This document shows, in pieces, positions 1 to 5,393 of a stretch of 5,393 nt of DNA. Origin of the DNA: Lentisphaerota bacterium. Its GTDB lineage: Bacteria; Verrucomicrobiota; Kiritimatiellia; UBA8416; JAFGTH01. How positions within the stretch are numbered: position 1 is the first letter of the stretch; each line of letters starts with the position of its first letter. Made by a program: the position numbers and the translations under genes. Below the pieces are notes generated by a model that did not search any database, was not told the origin of the DNA, and saw nothing but the letters and a program-made list of their open reading frames with translations. The stretch covers positions 1 through 5,393 of the forward strand of contig JAFGTH010000216.1 in NCBI GenBank assembly GCA_016934225.1, given 5' to 3'.

Positions 1-300
1 AACTTTATCGCGCCAGTTCTCTTCGTTGAAAAATTCCGACGATTTCAGTGACTCGACGATCACCGCTCCGAAATGACGAAACGACTTACGCGCAATCGTT
101 GCAGCCTCGCGAGGATCGTTGGTTATCTTGCTTTGCAGAATGTTGCGAATTGCAATTCGTCGTCTAGCTGTATTGATCGTATACCAGAAGTCGGCGAATA
201 TGTGTGCGATACGAATAGAAGTGGATATGGAAACCGAGTCCAGAAGGAATAGCCCCATGCGCATTGTAATATACTCGATAAGATATCTTATCTTGCGCAT
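1..300 (-). CDS. LpxL/HtrB-like lysophospholipid (lipid A type) acyltransferase, N-terminal part, cut by window edge
   Basis: Translating the minus strand from the ATG at 300 gives 100 residues open to the window edge. The N-terminus begins MRKIRYLIEYITMRMGLFLL and continues with a hydrophobic stretch to about residue 40. Next comes TARRRIAIRNIL (about 45-56), then an acidic turn (NDPREAATIARKSFRHFGA, about 60-78) and a VESLK segment. Family knowledge: this series (RYLEYL-like start, membrane segment, R-R-x-A-x-x-N-L, then I-A-R-x-S-F-x-x-F-G and E) is the pattern of LpxL/HtrB-type acyltransferases, which move an acyl chain from ACP onto lipid A precursors or related lipids at the inner membrane. 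The catalytic HX4D motif would lie beyond the edge and is not seen. An in-frame TGA (304-306) lies two codons upstream, so 300 is the earliest possible ATG. A second ATG at 264 would lose the RYLIEYI motif. No clear Shine-Dalgarno precedes 300. It follows the ACP gene on the same strand, which suggests it uses that carrier's product. The family call is fairly firm; the acceptor lipid is unknown. Confidence 0.75.
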   Translation of the reverse strand, partial: MRKIRYLIEYITMRMGLFLLDSVSISTSIRIAHIFADFWYTINTARRRIAIRNILQSKITNDPREAATIARKSFRHFGAVIVESLKSSEFFNEENWRDKV

Positions 301-303
301 TGT
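258..303. repeat. 10-bp direct repeat around two candidate ATG codons
   Basis: TGCGCATTGT occurs at 258-267 and again at 294-303, exactly 36 bases apart. On the minus strand each copy reads ACAATGCGCA and contains one of the two in-frame ATG codons (300 and 264) of the acyltransferase. The palindrome at 277-292 lies between them. A role is not shown. Confidence 0.5.
277..292. repeat. 16-bp perfect palindrome at the acyltransferase start
   Basis: GATAAGATATCTTATC is a perfect inverted repeat with 8-base arms and no spacer. It falls on codons 3 to 8 of the acyltransferase. The size and symmetry would suit a dimeric DNA-binding regulator, but the position inside the coding start and the AT-rich makeup allow coincidence. 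Confidence 0.5.
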
Positions 304-426
304 TCAGTAAAGCTGATTGGGCTGGAAACTGTTCCTTAAACCAAAAGGCGAGGTCAGTGCCGCAGCTATGCTGATTGATTTGTGTCGAATCGGCGAATAA
401 AATTTCAATTCATCAACCGGCATCAT
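304..426 (-). CDS. Possible small ORF (40 aa) just upstream of the acyltransferase, unknown
   Basis: In the 190-base interval between the ACP gene and the acyltransferase, a minus-strand ORF runs from ATG 426 to TGA 304-306. It encodes MMPVDELKFYSPIRHKSISI followed by about 20 more residues ending in PNQLY. AGAGA (434-438) lies 7 bases before ATG 426, a modest ribosome binding site. An earlier in-frame ATG at 444 would give 46 aa but has no such site. The ORF shares the reading frame of the acyltransferase and ends three bases before its ATG, so ribosomes could stop and restart there. I recognise no domain, signal peptide or metal site. It may equally be untranslated leader that happens to be open, or a remnant of a decayed gene. 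Apart from this ORF, no strong promoter was seen in 301-490. Confidence 0.25.
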   Translation of the reverse strand: MMPVDELKFYSPIRHKSISIAAALTSPFGLRNSFQPNQLY

Positions 427-490
427 ATTAATTTCTCTATACATATCCGCAAAATTCAATTCGTTATTGTGCTTTCGCTTCTTTATGCGG

Positions 491-736
491 TTAGACGCCT
501 TTTTCTTTCAGAAAAGACACAAGTTCGCCCACCGTGCGAACGGTAGCCAGTTCTTCGGCTTCGAACTCTATTCCAAACTCTTGTTGAATATCGTAGATGA
601 GATCGAGAATGCTAAGCGAATCAAAGCCCAGCGATTGTATGGAAGAATCATCGCCTATGTTATCCCAGTCGGCGCTTTCCTGAGACGATTGTTTCATAAC
701 GTTTTTCAGTTGGGAGATAATCTCGTCATGTGTCAT
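491..736 (-). CDS. Acyl carrier protein (dedicated, AcpP-like)
   Basis: This 81-residue protein is of normal ACP length. It holds the growing acyl chain as a thioester on a 4'-phosphopantetheine arm and presents it to the synthase, reductase and acyltransferase in the cytoplasm. The attachment motif is LGFDSLSILDL (36-46), with Ser40 as the modified serine. It is followed by the acidic recognition helix region and EFGIEFEAEEL (53-63), typical of the PP-binding fold, and by a C-terminal helix VGELVSFLKEKGV (69-81). The start is well supported: GAGGA (744-748) sits 7 bases before the ATG. The gene lies 33 bases after the ketosynthase stop on the same strand, so co-transcription is likely. Being encoded beside a ketosynthase, a ketoreductase and an acyltransferase rather than as a housekeeping acpP, it is probably a specialised carrier. 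That point is inference. Confidence 0.93.
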   Translation of the reverse strand: MTHDEIISQLKNVMKQSSQESADWDNIGDDSSIQSLGFDSLSILDLIYDIQQEFGIEFEAEELATVRTVGELVSFLKEKGV

Positions 737-769
737 TATTTTGTCCTCGCCATCTTGGAATTTCCATAA

Positions 770-2014
770 TCAATCGTGCCATTTGCGTATTACCAACACA
801 GCATTAGTGCCGCCGAATCCGAAACTGTTCTTCAGTGCATATGAGGCATTTGTTTCGGTGGGCGTATTTCCAACAAGACAAAGATGACAGTTTGGGTCCC
901 GATTTTCAAGGTTGAGATTTGGAGGGAGAATATTTTTTTGCAGGCAAAGAATCGTTATTATAGTCTCCATTGCGCCTGATGCTCCAAGGAGATGTCCGAA
1001 ATATGATTTTAACGCTGAAACAGGTGTGTCATCAGCGCTGGATCCTAAAGCGTTCAGGATTGACGCGCTTTCGCACTCATCGTTGGCTCTTGTTGCCGTG
1101 CCGTGAGCGTTTACGAATCCTATTTCCGCAGCGCTTATTTCGGCGGAGGAAAGCGCGTTGCGAATAGCATTGGCTTGCCCTTCCGGACTGGGCCGTGTGA
1201 TGTGTTCAGCGTCGGAAGATGCGCCGTATCCGACAATTTCGCCGAGGATTGTCGCTTTACGCGATTGCGCGCTTTCCAACGATTCCAGCAGAAGAGCGGC
1301 GGATCCTTCGCCGAGTACGCACCCGTCTCTATCGTCGGCAAAAGGACGACATGCTTTGAGCGGATCCGGATTTTTTGACATGACGCCGAGGTTGTTCCAG
1401 CTCGCATACGAAGCCGGCTCAAAGATGGCATCTGAACCTCCGCAGAGCACAATGTTCTCATAACCGTCGGCAATCATGCGGAAGGATTCGCCGATTGCCA
1501 CTGTGGAAGACGCACACGCGCATGTAATCATATAATTTGTGCCGGTTAGTCGAAATTTCATTGAGACTTGTGCTGAAGTAGCGTTGGCCATGCAACGTGG
1601 CACTGTGGTGGGGCGCATACCCCTGACTTTTTTTTCGAAGAAGCAGTTATAAGCATGAAAAAGACTATGTGCCGAACCGACACCGGTGCCGATAATAGTC
1701 GCTATTCTCTGTGGGTTATAGTCTGGTCCATCGCCGATGAGTCCGGCGTGTTTGAGAGCCTGTTCGCAGGATACAATGGCCATTTCGACAGTGCGGTCAT
1801 ATCGCTTGAATTTGATATCGGCAAGGCGTTGTGCGAGTTTGTCATTATCCACTTCGGCGCCGATTCGGGTAGAGTATTCGGTTGTATCAAAGCAGGTCAG
1901 ATTTTTGATACCGGTTTTGCCCGCCATTATTTCGGTCCAAATGTCGGACACGTTCATTCCGAGCGCCGTAACGGCGCCGAATCCGGTAACTACCACCCGT
2001 TTTTTTTCATTCAT
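770..2014 (-). CDS. Beta-ketoacyl-ACP synthase, FabF (KAS II) type
   Basis: This 414-residue thiolase-fold enzyme performs decarboxylative Claisen condensation, adding two carbons from malonyl-ACP to an acyl-ACP. The N-terminus KKRVVVTGFGAVTALG (4-19) is the family signature. The nucleophile is Cys167 in TCACASS (164-170). The two catalytic histidines are His304 in VNAHGT and His341 in FGHLLGASGA, with Lys336 just before. The C-terminus carries GFGGTNAVLV (399-408). Both the C-H-H set and its spacing match FabF, so it should be an active condensing enzyme and not a chain-length factor lacking the cysteine. The start at 2014 is preferred over an in-frame ATG at 2065: AAGGA (2021-2025) lies 6 bases before it, the FabF signature begins directly after it, and the longer form would overlap the reductase gene. 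It lies 19 bases after the reductase stop and 33 before the ACP gene. Chain-length preference cannot be read from the sequence. Confidence 0.95.
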   Translation of the reverse strand: MNEKKRVVVTGFGAVTALGMNVSDIWTEIMAGKTGIKNLTCFDTTEYSTRIGAEVDNDKLAQRLADIKFKRYDRTVEMAIVSCEQALKHAGLIGDGPDYNPQRIATIIGTGVGSAHSLFHAYNCFFEKKVRGMRPTTVPRCMANATSAQVSMKFRLTGTNYMITCACASSTVAIGESFRMIADGYENIVLCGGSDAIFEPASYASWNNLGVMSKNPDPLKACRPFADDRDGCVLGEGSAALLLESLESAQSRKATILGEIVGYGASSDAEHITRPSPEGQANAIRNALSSAEISAAEIGFVNAHGTATRANDECESASILNALGSSADDTPVSALKSYFGHLLGASGAMETIITILCLQKNILPPNLNLENRDPNCHLCLVGNTPTETNASYALKNSFGFGGTNAVLVIRKWHD

Positions 2015-2020
2015 TTTAAA

Positions 2021-2025
2021 TCCTT
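2021..2025 (-). promoter_or_regulatory. Ribosome binding site fixing the ketosynthase start
   Basis: On the minus strand this reads AAGGA, 6 bases before the ATG at 2012-2014 and within the 19-base gap after the reductase stop. It decides for the shorter 414-residue product over the 431-residue reading. Confidence 0.7.
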
Positions 2026-2033
2026 GGTCCGCC

Positions 2034-2792
2034 TTAAGCCTGCATTTGAAGTCCGCCATCAACATGCAAAACCTGACCGGTTACATATGCAGATTTGTCT
2101 GATAGCAAAAATAGTATAACCGATGCAATCTCATTGACATCGGCAAATCGTCCCATTGGGATGTTTATAGATGCGCGCATATCTTCGGTAAGAACCGCAG
2201 TCATATCTGTGTCGGCGAAACCGGGTGAGACTGCGTTGACTCTAATGCCGAACCGAGCGGCCTCAAACGCCAGAGTTTTGGTGAGGCTTACAAGGCCCGC
2301 TTTGCTTGCTGCGTAGTCAGCGCTCATCCATTTGCCCGGCCCGTGAGCGGCGATAGACGCCACGTTGACTATGCCTCGGACGGATCGCTTGTTGGATTGT
2401 GAGCGCATTATGGCATACGCTTCGCGGGACGCAATAACGGCAGCCTCCAGGTTGCATGCAAATGTATGCCGCCATTTTTCAATTGTCATACTCCTAAATG
2501 CTGCCGCTGTTCCTGCGCCTGCATTGTTTACCAGGCCGTCTATGTGACCGGCCTGTTCGGCAAATGATTTGACTGAACTTGCCGCACATTCAGGTTGCGC
2601 AAAATCGCCGCTGATCGGAATAGGTTTGAGTTCGGCCCATGACAACTTTTCGCAGATGGCTTGCACCTTATCCAAGGTGCGGCCGTGGATTCCGACTTGT
2701 GCGCCCGCTGCGCATAGCATTTTGGCGGTTGCCAGGCCGATGCCTCTTGTGGATCCGGTTACCAGAATGGCTGTATCTTTAAAATTGTTCAC
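2034..2792 (-). CDS. SDR family oxidoreductase, FabG-like 3-oxoacyl-ACP reductase
   Basis: This 252-residue classical short-chain dehydrogenase probably reduces the beta-keto group made by the neighbouring synthase, using NADPH. The cofactor loop is TGSTRGIG (12-19), and Arg38 in HGRT suits NADPH binding. NNAG is at 89-92. The catalytic tetrad is Asn114, Ser146, Tyr160 and Lys164 (YAASK). PG at 190-191 and the C-terminal YVTGQVLHVDGG (236-247) complete the FabG-like pattern. The start is GTG at 2792. A TAA lies nine codons upstream in frame with no ATG between, and TGSTRGIG sits at the usual distance, so GTG is the best choice. The ribosome binding site is weak. The gene opens the lipid group and is followed by the synthase after 19 bases. 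Assignment to the SDR family is certain; the 3-oxoacyl-ACP substrate rests on context, since many SDRs look alike. Confidence 0.9.
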   Translation of the reverse strand: MNNFKDTAILVTGSTRGIGLATAKMLCAAGAQVGIHGRTLDKVQAICEKLSWAELKPIPISGDFAQPECAASSVKSFAEQAGHIDGLVNNAGAGTAAAFRSMTIEKWRHTFACNLEAAVIASREAYAIMRSQSNKRSVRGIVNVASIAAHGPGKWMSADYAASKAGLVSLTKTLAFEAARFGIRVNAVSPGFADTDMTAVLTEDMRASINIPMGRFADVNEIASVILFLLSDKSAYVTGQVLHVDGGLQMQA

Positions 2793-2899
2793 AAGTGGTC
2801 TGATTCCAAAGAATATTTATAACTCGTGTGTTTGCAAGGCGATCGGGGTTGGCCGATCATATATCTAAGCGTAATAATACCCTATGTTTGACCGGCGCA
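2793..2899 (-). promoter_or_regulatory. pilT-reductase gap with -10-like box and short inverted repeat
   Basis: This 107-base gap is the longest between the minus-strand genes upstream of the ACP. On the minus strand TATAAA (2816-2821) could serve as a -10 box for the lipid genes, with transcription starting near 2809, but no good -35 box is found 16-18 bases upstream. GATCGG (2841-2846) and CCGATC (2853-2858) form a 6-base-pair inverted repeat with a 6-base loop. No U-run follows on the minus strand, so it does not look like a standard intrinsic terminator for pilT. Whether the lipid genes have their own promoter is open. Confidence 0.3.
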
Positions 2900-3991
2900 T
2901 TATGTTCCGAGAATCCTGCTGCCTTCATCAAGGAAGATGCCTTGGAGATTCATTCTAAGAGATTCCGGGTTCGTTGCGAATTGCATGCCTTCTTTTTCGG
3001 TGATAGATCCGTTTTTTATGTGGTTGTAGATTGATTGATTAAATGTTTGCATGCCGTCTTCGCGCCCTGTCTCGATTGCAGCGGCAAGAACATCGAGCTG
3101 ATTCTTTTCGAGCAACTTGCGGACTGTAGACGTATTAATCATTATCTCAACCGCCGGGATTACACTTCCTTGAGTGTCCGGGATGAGCCTTTGGCAGATT
3201 ACAGCGTACAAGTTGCCTGCCAACCCGAGCCGGATCTGATCCTGTTCTTCGGCGGGAAATACGTCCAACATTCGGGGCACAGCCAGATCGGCCGTACCTG
3301 CGTGAAGAGTGGAAAGGACGAGATGACCGGTCTCCGCCGCCAGTAAAGCGGTTCTGATGCTGGTCTGATCGCGCATTTCACCTATTAGTATGACATCTGG
3401 ATCCTGTCGCATAAGATGTTTTAGAGCATTCTGGAACGTCAGGGTGTCAAGTCCGACTTCACGCTGAGTTATGACTGATTGATCGTCATTGAACATATAC
3501 TCAATAGGGTCCTCGACCGTGATAATTCTTTTCTTTCTGGTTCTGTTGATTTCCCCGATTATGGCTGCCAGTGTTGTGGATTTGCCGCTGCCGGTGGTTC
3601 CGGACATGAGAATAATTCCGCGTTCAACCTGCGCCAGTTTGGCGAGCTGTGGCGGAACTCGCAATTGCTCAAAGGTTGGAATATCGGCTTTAACATAACG
3701 CATAGCTATGGTTGGAACACCTTGAGACTGGAAAATGTTGACGCGGAATCTGCCTACTTCTTCTTCCTGCAGAGAAAAATCGGTTTCATGTTCGGCCTCG
3801 TAGGAACGCTGTTGGTATGGAGGCAGAATGTTCTTTACCACTTCTTTCAAATATTCCGCATCAACAGATTCGAAACCGCTATTGGTCAACATTCCGTGCA
3901 AACGGAAAATTGGTTCATGATTTGCCTTGATATGGACATCGGATGCATCAAGCTCAACGGCTTTCGCAAGCAGGTCTTTTAATACGGACAT
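2900..3991 (-). CDS. pilT: Type IV pilus retraction ATPase PilT
   Basis: This 363-residue cytoplasmic hexameric ATPase of the secretion superfamily has the usual PilT length. It powers pilus disassembly for twitching, adhesion and DNA uptake. The N-terminal PAS-like part contains ASDVHIKANHEPIFRLHG (16-33). Next come the Walker A motif GTTGSGKST (131-139), the Asp box ITVEDPIEY (157-165), the Walker B motif DPDVILIGEMRD (197-208, with Glu205) and the His box GHLVLSTLHAGTA (222-234). The C-terminal part has STVRKLLEKNQ (288-298), in the place of the AIRNLIRE motif of PilT, and GMQTFNQSI (313-321). This favours PilT over PilU, though not decisively, and excludes PilB, which is longer. AAAGGA (3999-4004) lies 7 bases before the ATG and starts directly after the stop of the upstream permease gene. 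The 13-base gap implies co-transcription and perhaps translational coupling. No other pilus gene is in the window. Confidence 0.95.
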   Translation of the reverse strand: MSVLKDLLAKAVELDASDVHIKANHEPIFRLHGMLTNSGFESVDAEYLKEVVKNILPPYQQRSYEAEHETDFSLQEEEVGRFRVNIFQSQGVPTIAMRYVKADIPTFEQLRVPPQLAKLAQVERGIILMSGTTGSGKSTTLAAIIGEINRTRKKRIITVEDPIEYMFNDDQSVITQREVGLDTLTFQNALKHLMRQDPDVILIGEMRDQTSIRTALLAAETGHLVLSTLHAGTADLAVPRMLDVFPAEEQDQIRLGLAGNLYAVICQRLIPDTQGSVIPAVEIMINTSTVRKLLEKNQLDVLAAAIETGREDGMQTFNQSIYNHIKNGSITEKEGMQFATNPESLRMNLQGIFLDEGSRILGT

Positions 3992-4004
3992 TGTATGATC
4001 CTTT

Positions 4005-5105
4005 CTATCTTAGTCTGGCCATCATGCCTATGCCAGCCATCAGAAACACTATATTCGACAACCATGCTCCAAGCCAAGGCTGGATAATTCCGGTTTTGCC
4101 TAGAAAAACGCCTACTTGTGTCAAGGCATAAAAACCGAAGAAAAAAACGAATGCCAAAATCATGCCGGTCAAAATGCTCTCGCGTCCGGTTTTGGCCCCT
4201 GCCGGTATTCCGAATAGCGCGACGATGAAGCATGCCCATGGCATGGCCATTCTCAGATGTAGGTCTGTTTTTTTGTTGGACATTGCCTTGTCGGAAAGGT
4301 CCGGATGAGATTTCAGGTATTGAGCCATCTCTATGGAAGATAGAAATTCCCATGGTTTGGCCGTAGCGACAAAATCCATTGGAGTCTCCGATAGAAAAGG
4401 CATTTCTTTGCCCAGTTTCGAACCGGGCAACATGACGTCGGACGACTCTTTTGGATGATCATTTAGAGTATATTCTTTGATGCTGACGTCATAGAACCAC
4501 CATTGGCGGTCCAGCCATTCGGCTTTTTGCGCGAACACTTTCATAGCCCTGGTTCCATCCTCCCGTTCCTGTGTGATAAGCACATCGTGCAACACAGTCG
4601 GGTTCTTGATGTCGAGCTTTCCTATCTGCCAGTGGCGTCTCCCGGCGCTGTTTGCATATGGATGGTTCGTAAGTATACGGTGTTTGGATAATACGAAATT
4701 GTTATGATCAAGTTCCTTTACCAGTTGTTTGGCTTGCGGCGCGAATCCTTCTGTTATAACCGCTGTAATTAAGCTGAATGCAATGCCAACCATGATAAAC
4801 GGCATCATCAACCTGAACAGACTGACGCCACCGGCGCGCATTGCGGTTAGTTCGTTGTGCCGGGTCAGTTGCCAGAGTGTATAAAGAGTGGCAAGAAGAA
4901 GTGCCGAAGGGACGACATATTCCATTGTTGGGGCCAGGAGACAGAGATAATAATGCGCTGCAAGATTGATTGGCACGCGCGCTTTGATGATTTCGGGAAG
5001 GTGAAAGAAAAGATCATAAACAAAATGAATTATAACAAACCCGGACAAGCAGAAAAATACCGAGGTCATATATTCGCGCAACAGATATTTGTCTATGAGT
5101 TTCAT
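4005..5105 (-). CDS. LptF/LptG family permease (lipopolysaccharide export, YjgP/YjgQ)
   Basis: This 366-residue inner-membrane protein fits the family's usual size. In the LptB2FG transporter it extracts lipopolysaccharide from the inner membrane and passes it to the LptC-LptA bridge. The N-terminus MKLIDKYLLREYM is typical of the family. Six membrane segments can be read at roughly 14-34, 54-78, 98-117, 285-303, 311-334 and 343-362. The soluble periplasmic beta-jellyroll domain lies between the third and fourth (about 120-280). The conserved cytoplasmic motif NELTAMRAGGVS is at 84-95. The sequence does not tell LptF from LptG with certainty. The family usually comes as an adjacent pair, yet only one member is here and its downstream neighbour is pilT. 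The start at 5105 lacks a visible Shine-Dalgarno, but it begins exactly at the family motif. Confidence 0.9.
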   Translation of the reverse strand: MKLIDKYLLREYMTSVFFCLSGFVIIHFVYDLFFHLPEIIKARVPINLAAHYYLCLLAPTMEYVVPSALLLATLYTLWQLTRHNELTAMRAGGVSLFRLMMPFIMVGIAFSLITAVITEGFAPQAKQLVKELDHNNFVLSKHRILTNHPYANSAGRRHWQIGKLDIKNPTVLHDVLITQEREDGTRAMKVFAQKAEWLDRQWWFYDVSIKEYTLNDHPKESSDVMLPGSKLGKEMPFLSETPMDFVATAKPWEFLSSIEMAQYLKSHPDLSDKAMSNKKTDLHLRMAMPWACFIVALFGIPAGAKTGRESILTGMILAFVFFFGFYALTQVGVFLGKTGIIQPWLGAWLSNIVFLMAGIGMMARLR

Positions 5106-5122
5106 GGCATAATCTACGGATC

Positions 5123-5131
5123 ACTATATCA
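5123..5131 (-). promoter_or_regulatory. Candidate extended -10 promoter for the permease-pilT unit
   Basis: The minus strand reads TGATATAGT: a TG-N extension followed by TATAGT, five of six bases matching the sigma-70 -10 box. The hexamer 17 bases upstream (GAAAGT) is a poor -35, as is often tolerated with an extended -10. Transcription would begin near 5116, giving a leader of only about 10 bases. A rival pair is TTGACG (5224-5229) with TACAAG (5200-5205) at 18-base spacing, which would give a longer leader. Confidence 0.35.
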
Positions 5132-5163
5132 AATACTGTGGCAAAACTTTCCGTCCTGATGGC

Positions 5164-5190
5164 TTGACATCATCGGCCGGCTGGGATACT
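5164..5190 (+). promoter_or_regulatory. Candidate promoter for the rightward gene
   Basis: TTGACA (5164-5169) is a perfect -35 box. Fifteen bases on, TGG followed by GATACT (5182-5190) resembles an extended -10; the spacing is shorter than ideal. A start near 5197 would leave a leader of about 180 bases. A second, weaker choice is TTGACT (5310-5315) with TAGCGT (5333-5338) at 17-base spacing, nearer the gene. The rest of 5106-5380 shows no gene. Confidence 0.3.
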
Positions 5191-5364
5191 TCATAATTGC
5201 TTGTACCGACATCGGAACTAAGTCGTCAAAATTCCGCAAAAAGTCAAGTGCAAACCATAGCGCTTGGGCGGAAGCAGTTTAAACGTTGTTGCGTCGGAAC
5301 ATTGCTGTGTTGACTGTAACGCGGTTCTGGGGTAGCGTGTGCGGATCGTAAAAAACCAATAAGA

Positions 5365-5370
5365 GGGAGG
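5365..5370 (+). promoter_or_regulatory. Ribosome binding site for the rightward gene
   Basis: GGGAGG, part of a purine-rich run AAGAGGGAGG (5361-5370), ends 10 bases before the ATG at 5381. It is the strongest Shine-Dalgarno-like site in the window and supports a real, well-translated gene here. Confidence 0.6.
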
Positions 5371-5380
5371 TTCGAGAGAA

Positions 5381-5393
5381 ATGGCAATCAAAG
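5381..5393 (+). CDS. Start of a rightward gene (MAIK...), cut by window edge
   Basis: Only ATG GCA ATC AAA and one further base are present. A strong purine-rich ribosome binding site and a long non-coding region upstream make a genuine start likely. MAIK begins several well-known proteins, including glyceraldehyde-3-phosphate dehydrogenase and ribosomal protein L2. The strong site and stand-alone position would suit the former, but four residues cannot identify it. Confidence 0.5.

Noticed and set aside
119..310. Plus-strand ORF of 63 codons at the left end
   Set aside because: It is antisense to the acyltransferase reading, which matches the LpxL/HtrB N-terminal pattern over 100 residues.
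467..769. Plus-strand ORF of 100 codons
   Set aside because: It is a mirror of the ACP gene, which has the correct motif, length and ribosome site on the other strand.
2015..2065. Longer ketosynthase N-terminus from ATG 2065
   Set aside because: The extra 17 residues precede the family start, overlap the reductase gene and lack the AAGGA site that serves ATG 2014.
1655..2119. Plus-strand ORF of 154 codons
   Set aside because: It is antisense to the ketosynthase start and reductase end, with no family motif or ribosome site.
2841..2858. Intrinsic terminator after pilT
   Set aside because: The stem is only six pairs and no U-run follows on the minus strand.
3479..3982. Plus-strand ORF of 167 codons
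   Set aside because: It lies wholly antisense to pilT, whose Walker and His-box motifs are unmistakable, and its own translation shows no recognisable domain.

Overview
The window reads as a piece of chromosome from a Gram-negative (diderm) bacterium of moderate GC content. The evidence is an LptF/LptG-type lipopolysaccharide transport permease, a PilT-type pilus motor ATPase and the start of an LpxL/HtrB-like lipid acyltransferase. The phylum cannot be fixed from this sequence. No rRNA, tRNA, CRISPR, transposase or phage gene was recognised.

Nearly everything is on the minus strand, so the biological order runs from high to low coordinates. (1) Positions 5381-5393 hold the first four codons of a rightward gene that leaves the window. 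(2) Positions 5106-5380 are a divergent, non-coding control region with candidate promoters on both strands. (3) Positions 4005-5105 encode an LptF/LptG family permease. (4) Positions 2900-3991 encode PilT, only 13 bases downstream and very likely co-transcribed with the permease. (5) Positions 2793-2899 are a 107-base gap with a -10-like box and a short inverted repeat. (6) Positions 304-2792 and 1-300 hold a lipid-building group: an SDR ketoreductase (FabG type), a beta-ketoacyl-ACP synthase (FabF type) and a dedicated acyl carrier protein, then a 190-base interval with a possible tiny ORF, then the first 100 residues of an LpxL/HtrB-like acyltransferase cut by the window edge.

The lipid group has a simple logic. 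The carrier protein holds the growing chain, the synthase adds two-carbon units, the reductase reduces the beta-keto group, and the membrane acyltransferase could move the finished acyl chain onto a lipid. No dehydratase, enoyl reductase, acyl-CoA/ACP ligase or thioesterase is visible, so those steps would come from housekeeping enzymes or from genes beyond position 1. The layout recalls dedicated ACP/KS/acyltransferase sets such as the rhizobial acpXL-lpxXL region for very-long-chain lipid A acids, and aryl-polyene clusters. The product cannot be told from this window. The permease upstream also serves the outer membrane, but nothing here proves a functional link to the lipid genes.
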